A stretch of DNA of 34,590 bases from Maccoyibacter sp900556645 (GTDB lineage: Bacteria; Bacillota; Clostridia; Lachnospirales; Lachnospiraceae). Below are positions 16,118-24,630 of the stretch, piece after piece. The stretch covers positions 1 to 34,590 of the forward strand of contig CATWDJ010000022.1 of the NCBI GenBank assembly GCA_958349535.1. Reading direction: 5' to 3'. The notes below the pieces were generated by a model. It was not told where the DNA came from, did not search any database, and worked only from the letters and a program-made list of their open reading frames with translations. How positions within the stretch are numbered: the stretch's first letter is position 1; the number at the start of each line of letters is the position of its first letter. Position numbers and translations under genes: made by a program.

Positions 16118-16714
16118 TTATTTGATTCTCTCTCGAATATAGGATTCCAGTATATCCAACGTTCCTTCTATTCCCAACCGGCTGCTGTTGATACACAAAT
16201 CATAATATCTGGAATCTCCCCATTTTCCTTTGCAGTAATAATTATGATATCCTTTTCTCTTCTTGTCTGTGTAAAGAATCATATTCTGTGCTGCTTCTTT
16301 GGTTAAACCATGCAGTTCCTGTATACGCTCTATCTTTTTGTCCATATCTCCCAAAACAAAAATGGTTATCAGACCTTCATAACCTTTGAGAATATCCTCT
16401 GAACACCTTCCGGTAATCACAAAGGATTTCCCTTCCTCCGCCATCTTTTTCAAATGCTCAAACTGCAGATTCGCAATATTTTCTTCTGGCGAATTGCTGT
16501 ACCCTCTTACTGTTCTGGAGAAGAACATGGTCTTAGGAACCTCATCATACTCCTGTAAGGTCTTTACATCCACATTTCGTTCCGCTGCAATCTCTCTTAA
16601 AATATCCTTGTCATAAAACGGAATTTCAAACCTCTCCGAAAGACTTTTTGCAATTACACGCCCACCGCTTCCGAACTCTCTTCCAATAGAAATAATTATT
16701 TGTTTTTTCTCCAT
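16118..16714 (-). CDS. Cytidylate kinase-like P-loop protein
   Basis: 198-residue nucleoside-kinase-like protein (cytidylate kinase-like family). The Walker A variant GREFGSGGRVIAKSL covers residues 11-25. The FYDKDILREIA segment (about 33-43) and the VITGRCSEDIL strand (about 98-108) are characteristic. The C-terminal KRKGYHNYYCKGKWGDSRYYDLCINS segment is the lid/substrate part typical of this family. True Cmk is a different, longer protein, so the substrate is unknown. It follows the transporter gene by 18 bases and is probably cotranscribed with it. Confidence 0.78.
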   Translation of the reverse strand: MEKKQIIISIGREFGSGGRVIAKSLSERFEIPFYDKDILREIAAERNVDVKTLQEYDEVPKTMFFSRTVRGYSNSPEENIANLQFEHLKKMAEEGKSFVITGRCSEDILKGYEGLITIFVLGDMDKKIERIQELHGLTKEAAQNMILYTDKKRKGYHNYYCKGKWGDSRYYDLCINSSRLGIEGTLDILESYIRERIK

Positions 16715-16732
16715 ACTACCTTCACCTTCCTC

Positions 16733-18088
16733 CTAAAAATATCTAACCCAGATACAAACAGTTGAGATAAGTAATACTAGGATGGTTGCCGGTGCTGCTG
16801 ACTTGCAGTACTTGCCCCAGCCAATCGGGTAACCTTCCTTGGATGCCACCGCAATTCCCACTACATTGGCAGAGGCACCAATCGGCGTGGCACTTCCGCC
16901 TACATCTGTTCCCATAGCCAAAGCCCATGCCAAAATCGGCAGATTAATGCCCTGTGAAACAGAAAGGCTGCGGATAACCGGTATCATAGTGGCTGCAAAC
17001 GGAATATTGTCCACAAAAGCACTGGCAATGGCAGACACCCATATGATGATAACTACTACCAGCTTTGCATTTCCACCGCTGACTTTACCGATGTATTCTG
17101 CAATAGTCTCTAAAATTCCGGTTTCCTCCAGTCCACCTACGACTACAAAGAGACCTACAAAAAACAAAATCGTCTTATAGTCCACCTTTTTTAACAAAGT
17201 ACCTGCTGCTCTTCCCGCTGAAAGCAAGGAAAGAAGTGCAATAAATGTACCGATAAATGCCACTGTCAGTCCTGTCTGGGCGTGGGTAATCAATAATATA
17301 ATTGCCAGCAGAAAAATAACGGTGTTTACCAGAAATCCTTTTTTGTCTGTAATAATTTCACTTGGATTGGGCAAGGCGGCAACATCTACTGTTTCTAAAT
17401 TGTCCGCCTTAAATTCCTTGCGAAAACAGAAGTAGAAATAGACCACTACTACTACCAGAGAAATACCTGCTATCACGCCTGTATTCGTAACAAAATCTCC
17501 AAAAGAATATCCCAATGATGTTCCAATAATAATATTTGGTGGGTCTCCACACATGGTTGCCGAACCGCCTAAGTTAGCACAGAAAATCTCTGAAAGAATC
17601 ATCGGTACCGGATTAAATTTCAACAGCCTTGCCAATTCTATAGTAATTGCCGCCAAAAACAGAATAACCGTAATACTGTCAATGAACATCGCCAGACCTG
17701 CGGATAGTAACATGAATACGATAAAAATTGGAAGCACTTTGTAATGTACGAGCTTCGCAATTCTCATACACAACCAACGGAAAAATCCTACTCTTGCCAT
17801 TCCTTCCACCATTACCATCATTCCGGCAATAAAGATAATCGTTGCCCAGTTGATTCCTTTTGAGTTCTCTGTTGCCGTTCCGGTTACATACCAGAAATCC
17901 CTTGTAAAAACACTTCCGACATTCAAGGTTTCTGATACTGCGGACATACTGTGCATACACACCCCAAAGACCAGTATTAATGTTGCCAGCCCGCAAACCA
18001 ATGTTACAATGTGTCTCTCAATCTTGTCTGTAACAATCAACGCAAACATCAATACAAAAATAACTACTGATACTACTTGTGCTATCAT
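16733..18088 (-). CDS. ArsB/NhaD/SLC13-type anion transporter
   Basis: Polytopic membrane protein of 451 residues with about eleven predicted membrane segments. It has the two internal-repeat loops of the ion transporter superfamily: GSATMCGDPPNIIIGTSLG (near residue 175) and GTDVGGSATPIGASANVVG (near 410). This pattern is shared by ArsB, NhaD, CitT and SLC13 carriers. Substrate cannot be assigned: there is no arsR or arsenic gene nearby, and the partner is a cytidylate-kinase-like protein. An AGGAGGAG site precedes the ATG. Confidence 0.82.
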   Translation of the reverse strand: MIAQVVSVVIFVLMFALIVTDKIERHIVTLVCGLATLILVFGVCMHSMSAVSETLNVGSVFTRDFWYVTGTATENSKGINWATIIFIAGMMVMVEGMARVGFFRWLCMRIAKLVHYKVLPIFIVFMLLSAGLAMFIDSITVILFLAAITIELARLLKFNPVPMILSEIFCANLGGSATMCGDPPNIIIGTSLGYSFGDFVTNTGVIAGISLVVVVVYFYFCFRKEFKADNLETVDVAALPNPSEIITDKKGFLVNTVIFLLAIILLITHAQTGLTVAFIGTFIALLSLLSAGRAAGTLLKKVDYKTILFFVGLFVVVGGLEETGILETIAEYIGKVSGGNAKLVVVIIIWVSAIASAFVDNIPFAATMIPVIRSLSVSQGINLPILAWALAMGTDVGGSATPIGASANVVGIAVASKEGYPIGWGKYCKSAAPATILVLLISTVCIWVRYF

Positions 18089-18168
18089 CTGCTCCTCCTA
18101 CTTCATTCCCCCTAATTATTTTCACTCGGAACACTGTATAATAGTTTTCATTCGTGTTAAGTATTAAG

Positions 18169-18197
18169 AATATATCATATACACGTTGATTTTACAA
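18169..18197 (-). promoter_or_regulatory. Probable promoter of the transporter/kinase-like operon
   Basis: TTGTAA (18197-18192), 17 bases and TATATT (18174-18169) on the minus strand, about 80 bases upstream of the transporter ATG. The -35 box is only a 4/6 match. Confidence 0.5.
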
Positions 18198-18229
18198 ACG
18201 ATTTTTAGCGGTTTCTTAACATTCTTCCA

Positions 18230-19747
18230 TTATTGTCTAATAGGCCCTTTTCGTTTTTCATTCCCTTGTTCCGGTGGAGTTCCGCCGCCTTTTATTCCCT
18301 GTTCCGACGGTGCTCCGCTTCCGTAAATAAGACTACTCATTTCCACTGTTGTGGTCTCCGTGCCTGTTTCCACGGTGTATGTCTTATCTTTCTCTATATA
18401 AGGATGGCTGATTAAAACAGAATTATAAGATTTTTCTGGTGAATAGGAGATGATTACATTTCCGTCACTGTCCTTTAACACCATTCCTTCCTGTGTCCGG
18501 TCCCCTGACAGGTTTACCAGCATACTTCCCTGCGTGGAGTTTTCTCCAAAATTCTGTGCCATACCGCTCATTCCCGTTGCCACAAAGGTTCCTCCGGCAA
18601 TCTCTGCCTCTCCGGCATAGTCCAAGGCTCCGTTGCCATCATTTTCTGCTCCCGACACATAAGTTTCTCCACCGTTGACATAGAGGGCTCCGTTGGAATC
18701 AATTCCATCTCCGTATGCATTGATTTGAATGGTACCTCCTGCAATCTTAATGTAACAGCTATCATCCGCGGCAAAATCATTTTGCTGTGTGCTGCTTCCG
18801 TTTGCGGCATTCATACCGTCATCCTCTGCCTGAATTACAATTTTGCCGTCTGTAATATCTATGGTGCGGCCTTCTAAACCTTCATAGCTTTTACTGATGT
18901 TTACTGTTCCTCCGTTTATTACCAGATTTGCCGCCGCATGAATTCCGTCATCGTCAGCGGATATCGCAAAGCTGCCGCCGGAAATATAGACAAATCCGAG
19001 GGCTTCATCATCCTTGTTCTCCCCGTGAATTGCGTCTTTTCCGCAGGTAATATTGTAACTTCCATCTGCAATGCGGACACTGTCCTTGCCGGAAAGTCCA
19101 TGTTTTTCTGCTGTAATCTGATAGTTTCCTCCTGTCAAAACCAAATCATCCTTGGATACGATTCCATGACCGTAAGCTGCCTGAATCGTCAGGCTTCCTG
19201 TTCCGTTCAGCGTCAAATCTTCTTTTGAAAAAATAACTGCATCAATATTGTTATCATCGATTGCCACGAATTCTTCTTTGTTGGACAGCAGATTTTCCGT
19301 TCCTTCTGCTAAAGTTATGAATACTTTATCTGCCTGTTTTATGTAGATTGCCCCACTGGTATCGCAGTTGACAGTAGCTCCCTGCAACACCAGCTGCACC
19401 TTCTCGGTATCTTCCACATCTACCACAATCTGTCCATTGGAAAGGCTTCCCGATAACAGATAAGTACCCTCTGCTTTGATGGTTACCACGCTGTCAGATA
19501 TTTCTACGTTTTTGGCATCACACTCTACGCCGTTGTCACTTAACGTAATGGGAACACTTTCACTCTCTTCATAAGAGGCGTCTTTGTCCCTGTCTGTAAA
19601 CATTTCCTCATCGGTAAAGCTTTCTTCCGATATCTCCGTACTTTCTTCTGTGGTTGAACTTTCCGTTTTATCGGAGGAACACGCCATTAAAGTACAGGAT
19701 AAAGATACAGAAATTGCCAATGCCGTAAATACTTTTTTATAGCTCAT
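18230..19747 (-). CDS. Secreted lipoprotein with carbohydrate-binding (Cthe_2159-type) repeats
   Basis: 505-residue lipoprotein. The signal peptide of MSYKKVFTALAISVSLS ends at a lipobox with TLMAC, Cys23 being the lipid anchor. An acidic Ser/Thr/Glu linker (to about residue 70) leads to a body of short repeated beta turns such as ADDDGIHAAANLVINGG and AEDDGMNAANG, i.e. the parallel beta-helix Cthe_2159-like domain reported to bind acidic polysaccharides and calcium. The chosen start (19747) has AGGAGG nine bases upstream; a longer upstream reading would remove the signal peptide from the N-terminus. It overlaps the DUF4956 gene by 11 bases, so it is coupled to it. It likely acts on the cell surface. 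Confidence 0.82.
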   Translation of the reverse strand: MSYKKVFTALAISVSLSCTLMACSSDKTESSTTEESTEISEESFTDEEMFTDRDKDASYEESESVPITLSDNGVECDAKNVEISDSVVTIKAEGTYLLSGSLSNGQIVVDVEDTEKVQLVLQGATVNCDTSGAIYIKQADKVFITLAEGTENLLSNKEEFVAIDDNNIDAVIFSKEDLTLNGTGSLTIQAAYGHGIVSKDDLVLTGGNYQITAEKHGLSGKDSVRIADGSYNITCGKDAIHGENKDDEALGFVYISGGSFAISADDDGIHAAANLVINGGTVNISKSYEGLEGRTIDITDGKIVIQAEDDGMNAANGSSTQQNDFAADDSCYIKIAGGTIQINAYGDGIDSNGALYVNGGETYVSGAENDGNGALDYAGEAEIAGGTFVATGMSGMAQNFGENSTQGSMLVNLSGDRTQEGMVLKDSDGNVIISYSPEKSYNSVLISHPYIEKDKTYTVETGTETTTVEMSSLIYGSGAPSEQGIKGGGTPPEQGNEKRKGPIRQ

Positions 19748-20432
19748 AGTTCTGGACCTCCTGTCTTGAAATACTAATTTCCAAATTTCCGTTTCTGCAC
19801 CGCAATGCATCTATAAATTCTTTTTCCTTAGATAAGTCTTTTAAGGTGATATTGTACGTCAGCTTAAAGAGGCTTCCCATATTGGTTGTTTTTACAGAAA
19901 CTATCTCTGAGGTATTTGTATATTCCTCTAACAATTCATCAAAGACATCCGTATAGTCCAAATCCTCCGGTATGGTAATCCGCAAGGTCTTTTCTCTGGC
20001 ACTTTCCTTTCTCGCTCCAAGATTGACCATCTGATAGAGAAGCATGACCCCTCCCATTACCACGGAAAACAGAACTGCATATCCCAGATATCCCATTCCC
20101 GTCACCATTCCGGCACTCATTGCCAGAAAAATCATACCGATTTCCTTGGCACTTCCCGGTACGGAACGGAATCGCACCAGGCTGAACGCCCCTGCAACCG
20201 CAACTCCGGCACCTACGTTTCCGTTTACCATCATAATTACCACGCAGACCACTGCCGGCAGCATGGCAAGGGTCAGCACAAAACTTTTCGTATAGTGGCT
20301 TTTATAGGTATAGACTGCTGCCAGAAAAATTCCTATCAGCAATGCCACCCCGATACAGATTAAAAATTCTTTTACAGGGATTACGGTCACTGTTCCGCTG
20401 TCAAAAATCCCCTGAAATATAGTATTAAGCAT
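19737..20432 (-). CDS. DUF4956 membrane protein
   Basis: 231-residue membrane protein with about four N-terminal segments (residues 1-130). The conserved GAFSLVRFRSVPGSAKEIGMIFLAM stretch lies near residues 80-105, and a soluble C-terminal domain follows (about 140-231). This is the DUF4956 pattern. The family is repeatedly found next to VTC-type polymerase genes, which is also the case here: it overlaps the VTC gene by eight bases and the lipoprotein by eleven. No activity has been shown that I can rely on; a membrane partner of the VTC-domain enzyme is a plausible inference. Confidence 0.8.
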   Translation of the reverse strand: MLNTIFQGIFDSGTVTVIPVKEFLICIGVALLIGIFLAAVYTYKSHYTKSFVLTLAMLPAVVCVVIMMVNGNVGAGVAVAGAFSLVRFRSVPGSAKEIGMIFLAMSAGMVTGMGYLGYAVLFSVVMGGVMLLYQMVNLGARKESAREKTLRITIPEDLDYTDVFDELLEEYTNTSEIVSVKTTNMGSLFKLTYNITLKDLSKEKEFIDALRCRNGNLEISISRQEVQNYEL

Positions 20433-21141
20433 AACGAATTCCTCCTAATTTGTGATTTAAGTAGATATTTTGATAAGCCCTTCCGTATTTGGAAAAGGAC
20501 GTCTGATAGATTCTGTTTTCCGTCAGCAAATCCGTCATCCAAAGGGGAATTGCCCGACCGGTCTTAATTTCCATCAACACTTGATTCTCTTCTAGTATCG
20601 GCATTCCATAAACCCCTTTGCAAAGGGATAAGTCATGGGTTCTCCAAAGGATATTTTCATCGAAGGTTATCCGAAAATCACTGTCTCCCTTGGCATAAAA
20701 GGCCTCTCTTTCATAAGAAATAAATACTCTTGGCTGCAATCCCGGATATTGTTCCAGAAAATAGTCCACCTCATGGGAAATCTGACTGTCCACAGTATCC
20801 TCTTTTTCCAAAAGATACTGCATTGCCTTTGATTCCTTCATAGCCACTCTCCGCTTATAAACTACTGACTGGTATTTTTTCTTAATCTCCACAAAGGTCT
20901 GGCTGTCGCTGTCCGCCACTCCATAGCTTCTGAGTCTTAGCTTCTCTTTATAAACCGGCTTTTCCAATGACCTTCGGATTAACAGATATGTTGGGGTATC
21001 AAAATACAGGTTACAAATGGTACTGTGTCCATATTCATCCCCTACCATATATTTTCTCATCTGCTGTTTTATTTTTTCACATTGCTCTTTGGTAATGAGA
21101 TATTTCATTTCATATCGTTTAAATACTGTTTGTTCTTTCAT
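20425..21141 (-). CDS. VTC-domain (polyphosphate polymerase-like) protein
   Basis: 238-residue soluble protein of the VTC domain family, a triphosphate-tunnel fold whose yeast member Vtc4 makes polyphosphate from ATP. Visible tunnel features are KRYEMKYLITKEQ at the N-terminus, NLYFDTP (residues 46-52), EKLRLRSYG (67-75), FVEIKKKY near 83-90, YKRRV, SYEREAFY and LMEIKTG near 185. The basic and acidic residues expected along the tunnel are present. There is no SPX domain and no membrane segment, as in bacterial members. The downstream DUF4956 protein may provide the membrane partner. Polyphosphate synthesis here is inferred. Confidence 0.82.
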   Translation of the reverse strand: MKEQTVFKRYEMKYLITKEQCEKIKQQMRKYMVGDEYGHSTICNLYFDTPTYLLIRRSLEKPVYKEKLRLRSYGVADSDSQTFVEIKKKYQSVVYKRRVAMKESKAMQYLLEKEDTVDSQISHEVDYFLEQYPGLQPRVFISYEREAFYAKGDSDFRITFDENILWRTHDLSLCKGVYGMPILEENQVLMEIKTGRAIPLWMTDLLTENRIYQTSFSKYGRAYQNIYLNHKLGGIRYA

Positions 21142-21194
21142 GGTATGCTCCTTTCTGTTGTAAACAATTTACCATGGGAACTTTAAATCAACTT

Positions 21195-21230
21195 AAAAAA
21201 TAGGACATCTCTTCTTAAGAAATGTCCTGT
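21195..21230 (-). terminator. Terminator of the two-component operon
   Basis: AGGACAT/ATGTCCT (21202-21208 and 21222-21228) form a stem whose inner loop may pair further (TTCTTAAGAAGAG). A T run follows on the minus strand. It separates the histidine kinase from the VTC operon. Confidence 0.75.
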
Positions 21231-21246
21231 TTTGTATAATATTTTG

Positions 21247-22476
21247 TTACGGCAAGATTACTGTGAATTGAATGGATGTTCCGTCTTCGCTGAATGCTGT
21301 AATTTTCCCTTTATGTGCCGTTACAATGGCTTTTGCCACGGAAAGCCCGATGCCATATCCGCCGCTTTGGGAGTTTCTGGAGCTGTCCCTTCGGTAAAAT
21401 CGTTCAAACAGGATGTCCTGCCGCCCCTTGGAAATCTCTTCTACCGTATTCTTTACTATCAGCTCCCGGTGTCTGCCGCTACTCTTTAACTGTACTTCAA
21501 TTTTTCCCTGTTCCTCTGTATATTTCATAGCATTGTCCAACAAGAGTGACAAGAGCTGCCGGATAGATGCTTCATCTCCGTAGTAGGAAATATTTTTTTC
21601 TATCTCATAGGAAAGTTCTTTTTCCTGTGCCACCGCAACAGTTTCAAAGGGCTGTACCGTCTCCTCTACCGCATCCGAAAGAGAGAAATCTGTCATCTGT
21701 AATACGGTACCCTCCTCGTCCATTCGGGACAAAAACACCAGCTTTTCCGTCAATGCACTCAGACGTTGTATCTGTTTTTTGATACTGCCTGTCCACTCAT
21801 TTTCTCCGTTTTCCATCTCCAGCACTTCCGTGTTGGCATCTATGATAGTCAATGGGGTTTTTATCTCATGGCTGGCGTCTGTGATAAACCGTTCTTGTTT
21901 TTCATAGCTTTCCGCCACCGGCTTTACCGCCCTTCTGGAAAAGAATACCACTAAGCCAAAAACCAGCAGAATCCCGATACATCCCACCAACAGACTCACC
22001 CACAGAAAAGAATAAAATGTGGATAATTCTCTGCTGCAATCCAAAAAGATATACATAATATCCCCATTATCTGTTACGGCTCTATATTTGTAATTTCCCT
22101 GAAAGCCTTCTGTCTTTCCCTGTTGGTACAGTTCTGTAGCATATTGGCTTGCCGTTTCCGTAGATACCGCCGCAATACGCCCCGTATCCGCTTCCACTAA
22201 GGTTCCGTCTGACCGGAGTTCTACGGTAAAATACCGGGTGTCAAAGGGTGCTTCAGGAGACATTTCATGCTTGGGCTGCTTGTCCGCATTTCCCTGCTTT
22301 TCCACTGCTCTCGGAAAAATTCCTCCGTTATCCTCCAAAACATTTAATTTTTCATCAGCACTTGCATTCACATGACGGTAGTTTGCAATATCTATGATTC
22401 CAATGATACCTCCCACTACAAGGATAACCGAACACATGGTAATGGCAATAAATTTACGCTGTAATTTTTTAATCAT
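21247..22476 (-). CDS. Membrane sensor histidine kinase
   Basis: 409-residue class I histidine kinase. It has one N-terminal membrane segment (about residues 9-30), an extracellular sensor region (about 31-153), a second segment (about 156-179), then the H-box FITDASHEIKTPLT with His203, an N-box LLLDNAMKYT and a G2 motif GGYGIGLSVAKAIV. It is translationally coupled to its response regulator (eight-base overlap). The signal is unknown. A terminator separates it from the VTC operon, so regulation of that operon by this pair is only a positional hypothesis. Confidence 0.92.
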   Translation of the reverse strand: MIKKLQRKFIAITMCSVILVVGGIIGIIDIANYRHVNASADEKLNVLEDNGGIFPRAVEKQGNADKQPKHEMSPEAPFDTRYFTVELRSDGTLVEADTGRIAAVSTETASQYATELYQQGKTEGFQGNYKYRAVTDNGDIMYIFLDCSRELSTFYSFLWVSLLVGCIGILLVFGLVVFFSRRAVKPVAESYEKQERFITDASHEIKTPLTIIDANTEVLEMENGENEWTGSIKKQIQRLSALTEKLVFLSRMDEEGTVLQMTDFSLSDAVEETVQPFETVAVAQEKELSYEIEKNISYYGDEASIRQLLSLLLDNAMKYTEEQGKIEVQLKSSGRHRELIVKNTVEEISKGRQDILFERFYRRDSSRNSQSGGYGIGLSVAKAIVTAHKGKITAFSEDGTSIQFTVILP

Positions 22477-23146
22477 GGGCAGCCTCCAAAGAATATCCGA
22501 TATTTCGGGTTGCTTTTATCTGTACGTCCGCTTCTAAGGTGTTTAACTTTTTTCGCAGATAGGAAATATATACCCACACCACATTCATCTCCGCCTCACT
22601 GTCATATCCCCATATCTTATCCATAAAACGTTCTGTGGGAATGACCTGTCCTGCATTCGCCATCAGCATTTCCATCATCTGATATTCTTTATTAGCGAGC
22701 TTAAAGCTGGTTTTTGAAGTCTTCAGTTCATAGGTGGAACGGTTTAATGTAAGATTTCCGAAACTCAGTATGGCATCTGTGGTCTCTGACTGTCTTCTGG
22801 TCATAGCCCGTATCCTCGCCAGCAATTCTTTGGTGGCAAAAGGCTTGGTGAGATAGTCATCTGCTCCGCTGTCCAGTCCCTCTACCCGGTCATCTATCTC
22901 CGACTTTGCCGTCAACAACAATACCGGAATGGCATTGCCCTGCTCCCTGATTTTCTTTAAAACCGTAATTCCGTCCATTTTGGGCATCATAATATCCAAA
23001 ACGGCTCCGTCATAAAGTCCCGTTTCCAGATAATCCAACGCATCCTGCCCATTGTATACCGCATCCACAGAATAATTGTTGTGCTTTAATATGGTCACCA
23101 GTGCATTGGAAAGTTCTTTTTCATCTTCTGCCAGCAATAACCTCAT
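22469..23146 (-). CDS. OmpR/PhoB-family response regulator
   Basis: 225-residue response regulator. The receiver domain has acidic residues near 7-9, phosphoacceptor Asp51 in VLDIMMPKMDG, LLLTAKSE and the KPF lysine. The C-terminal winged-helix output domain (about residues 130-222) includes ANKEYQMMEMLMAN and VWVYISYLRKKL. It is transcribed first, ahead of the kinase, with a GGAGG site. Targets are unknown. Confidence 0.93.
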   Translation of the reverse strand: MRLLLAEDEKELSNALVTILKHNNYSVDAVYNGQDALDYLETGLYDGAVLDIMMPKMDGITVLKKIREQGNAIPVLLLTAKSEIDDRVEGLDSGADDYLTKPFATKELLARIRAMTRRQSETTDAILSFGNLTLNRSTYELKTSKTSFKLANKEYQMMEMLMANAGQVIPTERFMDKIWGYDSEAEMNVVWVYISYLRKKLNTLEADVQIKATRNIGYSLEAAHD

Positions 23147-23255
23147 AGAGTGCCTCCTTTTTGCTTTTTCCCTAGTGCTTTTAGGATAGCAGACTTTCCT
23201 TAATTGGAGTTAAAATTATTTTAAAAAATTATAACATAAAGCCATATTAAATCCT

Positions 23256-23298
23256 ATAAAAATGGCTCCAACCATCATAAGATAGTTGAAGCCATTTA
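23256..23298 (-). terminator. Terminator of the small membrane-protein operon
   Basis: AAATGGCTTCAAC and GTTGGAGCCATTT (minus-strand sense; 23297-23285 and 23272-23260) form a 13-bp stem with one G-U pair. A short T-rich tail follows. Confidence 0.8.
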
Positions 23299-23320
23299 GG
23301 CATACACATTTTATTTGTTG

Positions 23321-23671
23321 TTATTCTTTTGGCGTCTTGATGAATGCCACAACTGCAAGTACTGCACAAATCAAACACCATGCAGCCCATATTCTCAAAT
23401 CGGCATAGCTTCCGGCTAAAGCAAAGCCAGTAAGTGCTCCGATTCCATACAATACAACTAGTGCAATGTTTCCTCCTCTTTTCCCATTCCTAACTGCAAC
23501 GGAAACAATTCCTCCTGCCAAAAGCATAATTGCCACAATGATTCCAGCACTACCACCTACTTCTCCATTTTCTTCAAGGCTGTTGCTGACTCCTGCTGCA
23601 CATGATTGGAACATTACCAATACAAATAAAATAATTGACAGAATACCAGATACTAATTTCCACACTTTCAT
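23321..23671 (-). CDS. Small four-helix membrane protein, unknown function
   Basis: 116 residues with four likely membrane segments (about residues 7-25, 43-60, 68-86 and 92-110) and an invariant-looking FQSCAAG motif near 21-27, which could be a lipoprotein-like or intramembrane site. I recognise the sequence type as a widespread unannotated Firmicute protein but know no function. It is 41 bases downstream of the anchored beta-domain protein and shares its operon and terminator. Confidence 0.65.
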   Translation of the reverse strand: MKVWKLVSGILSIILFVLVMFQSCAAGVSNSLEENGEVGGSAGIIVAIMLLAGGIVSVAVRNGKRGGNIALVVLYGIGALTGFALAGSYADLRIWAAWCLICAVLAVVAFIKTPKE

Positions 23672-23712
23672 AAACCAAATTCCTCCTATTACTTTTGTTT
23701 TTCATAAGTACT

Positions 23713-24342
23713 TTATTGTACAATATGACAACCACTTAATTTTAAATATTCTCCATCAGACACAGTGATATAAGAATCTCCATCTATGTTGTCATTGGAT
23801 TTTATACTGGACAATACATGAGAGCTGTCTGTTGAAACCTCTATATATCCATATCCCACAACGGAATCTTCATCCACTGAAATTTTATATTCTCCTGCCG
23901 GAAGATAAGTTCCCACCTTAAACATACCATTTCCACTTGTATCCAATTCAGAAACTTCTTCTATCGGAACTGCATATCCACCGGTAACTTTAAAATATTG
24001 TCCGTCATTCAAGGTAACTATTGAATTATAGGATAAATTATCGTTTGCAATAATAGCATCCAACTCTCCGGTACTGTCAGATGCTATTTCAAAATAACAG
24101 TCCAATGAGTTATCACAAAATACTACATATTCTCCTGCCGGAATATCTCCACCGACTTTATAGGTTCCTGATTTGTACTTTGTCATATCCTCTTTTATAT
24201 CAACGGTTTCTGTCGATTCCTTTTTTGTATCCTCACTTTTTTTCTTCTCATCATCGCCGCCGCTCATTGCCGCTCCAATAATGACAATCACAATGACGGC
24301 AATGATAATCCATTTTAGCTTTCCACTCTTTTTATTTTCCAT
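23713..24342 (-). CDS. Membrane-anchored protein with two tandem beta-domains
   Basis: 209 residues. An N-terminal membrane anchor (about residues 10-27) precedes a short Lys/Glu/Ser/Thr linker. Two copies of a roughly 65-residue module follow, starting at YKVGGDIPAGEYVV (about residue 60) and FKVGTYLPAGEYKI (about 140). Each has the pattern GxYxVGxxxPAGEYxx, a DNDN-containing middle and a terminal GxYxKLxG strand. The protein faces outward by topology. No enzyme signature is visible; a beta-sandwich binding or structural role is only a guess. Its promoter is overlapped by phased direct repeats. Confidence 0.65.
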   Translation of the reverse strand: MENKKSGKLKWIIIAVIVIVIIGAAMSGGDDEKKKSEDTKKESTETVDIKEDMTKYKSGTYKVGGDIPAGEYVVFCDNSLDCYFEIASDSTGELDAIIANDNLSYNSIVTLNDGQYFKVTGGYAVPIEEVSELDTSGNGMFKVGTYLPAGEYKISVDEDSVVGYGYIEVSTDSSHVLSSIKSNDNIDGDSYITVSDGEYLKLSGCHIVQ

Positions 24343-24370
24343 TTAAAATTCCCTCCATTTTATTTTTATA

Positions 24371-24420
24371 CTACTTTATCCTACTTTATCGGATTTTATG
24401 GTATATGTCAAGATTTTATC
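24371..24420. repeat. Helically phased 10-base repeats (operator-like)
   Basis: CTACTTTATC occurs twice back to back (24371-24380 and 24381-24390). Related units follow: GGATTTTATG (24391-24400) and, after one 10-base skip, AGATTTTATC (24411-24420). A 10-base period puts the units on one face of the helix. They overlap the -10 to -35 region of the minus-strand promoter at 24383-24411 and lie 49 bases upstream of the ribbon-helix-helix gene. Confidence 0.6.
24383..24411 (-). promoter_or_regulatory. Promoter of the tandem beta-domain protein
   Basis: TTGACA (24411-24406) is a perfect -35 box. A 17-base spacer leads to TAAAGT (24388-24383), a weak -10. The boxes lie within the phased repeats, so a bound repressor would block it. 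Confidence 0.6.
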
Positions 24421-24468
24421 GTATATACTTATTGGAGTAACTATTTTTGAAATGAAACGAGGTCTGTT

Positions 24469-24630
24469 ATGAAGCCTTTAAAGAATAAGGTCAGCATTAC
24501 TCTTGATGCTGATATCATCGATGAAATTAAACATCTTGCAGAAGAAGATGACCGCTCTTTTTCCCAGTACATCAATCTTATTTTAAAAGAGTATCTCCAA
24601 AATCCCATAAATACAAATAAAGAAGCATAG
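24469..24630 (+). CDS. Ribbon-helix-helix (CopG/Arc-like) DNA-binding protein
   Basis: 53-residue protein missing from many annotations because it is short. The pattern is a beta strand KVSITLDADIIDEIKHLAEEDD followed by the second helix RSFSQYINLILKEYL, which is the RHH_1/Arc fold: alternating polar residues in the strand and a helix starting S-F-S. RHH dimers bind short tandem operators; phased repeats lie just upstream, so autoregulation plus control of the divergent operon is the natural hypothesis. There is no toxin-like gene directly downstream, hence no clear toxin-antitoxin pairing. The ribosome-binding site is weak (ACGAGG). Confidence 0.7.
   Translation: MKPLKNKVSITLDADIIDEIKHLAEEDDRSFSQYINLILKEYLQNPINTNKEA

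Noticed and set aside
16733..18088. Arsenite efflux pump ArsB.
   Set aside because: Superfamily motifs are shared by several carriers and there is no ars gene nearby, so a specific arsenic role is not supported.
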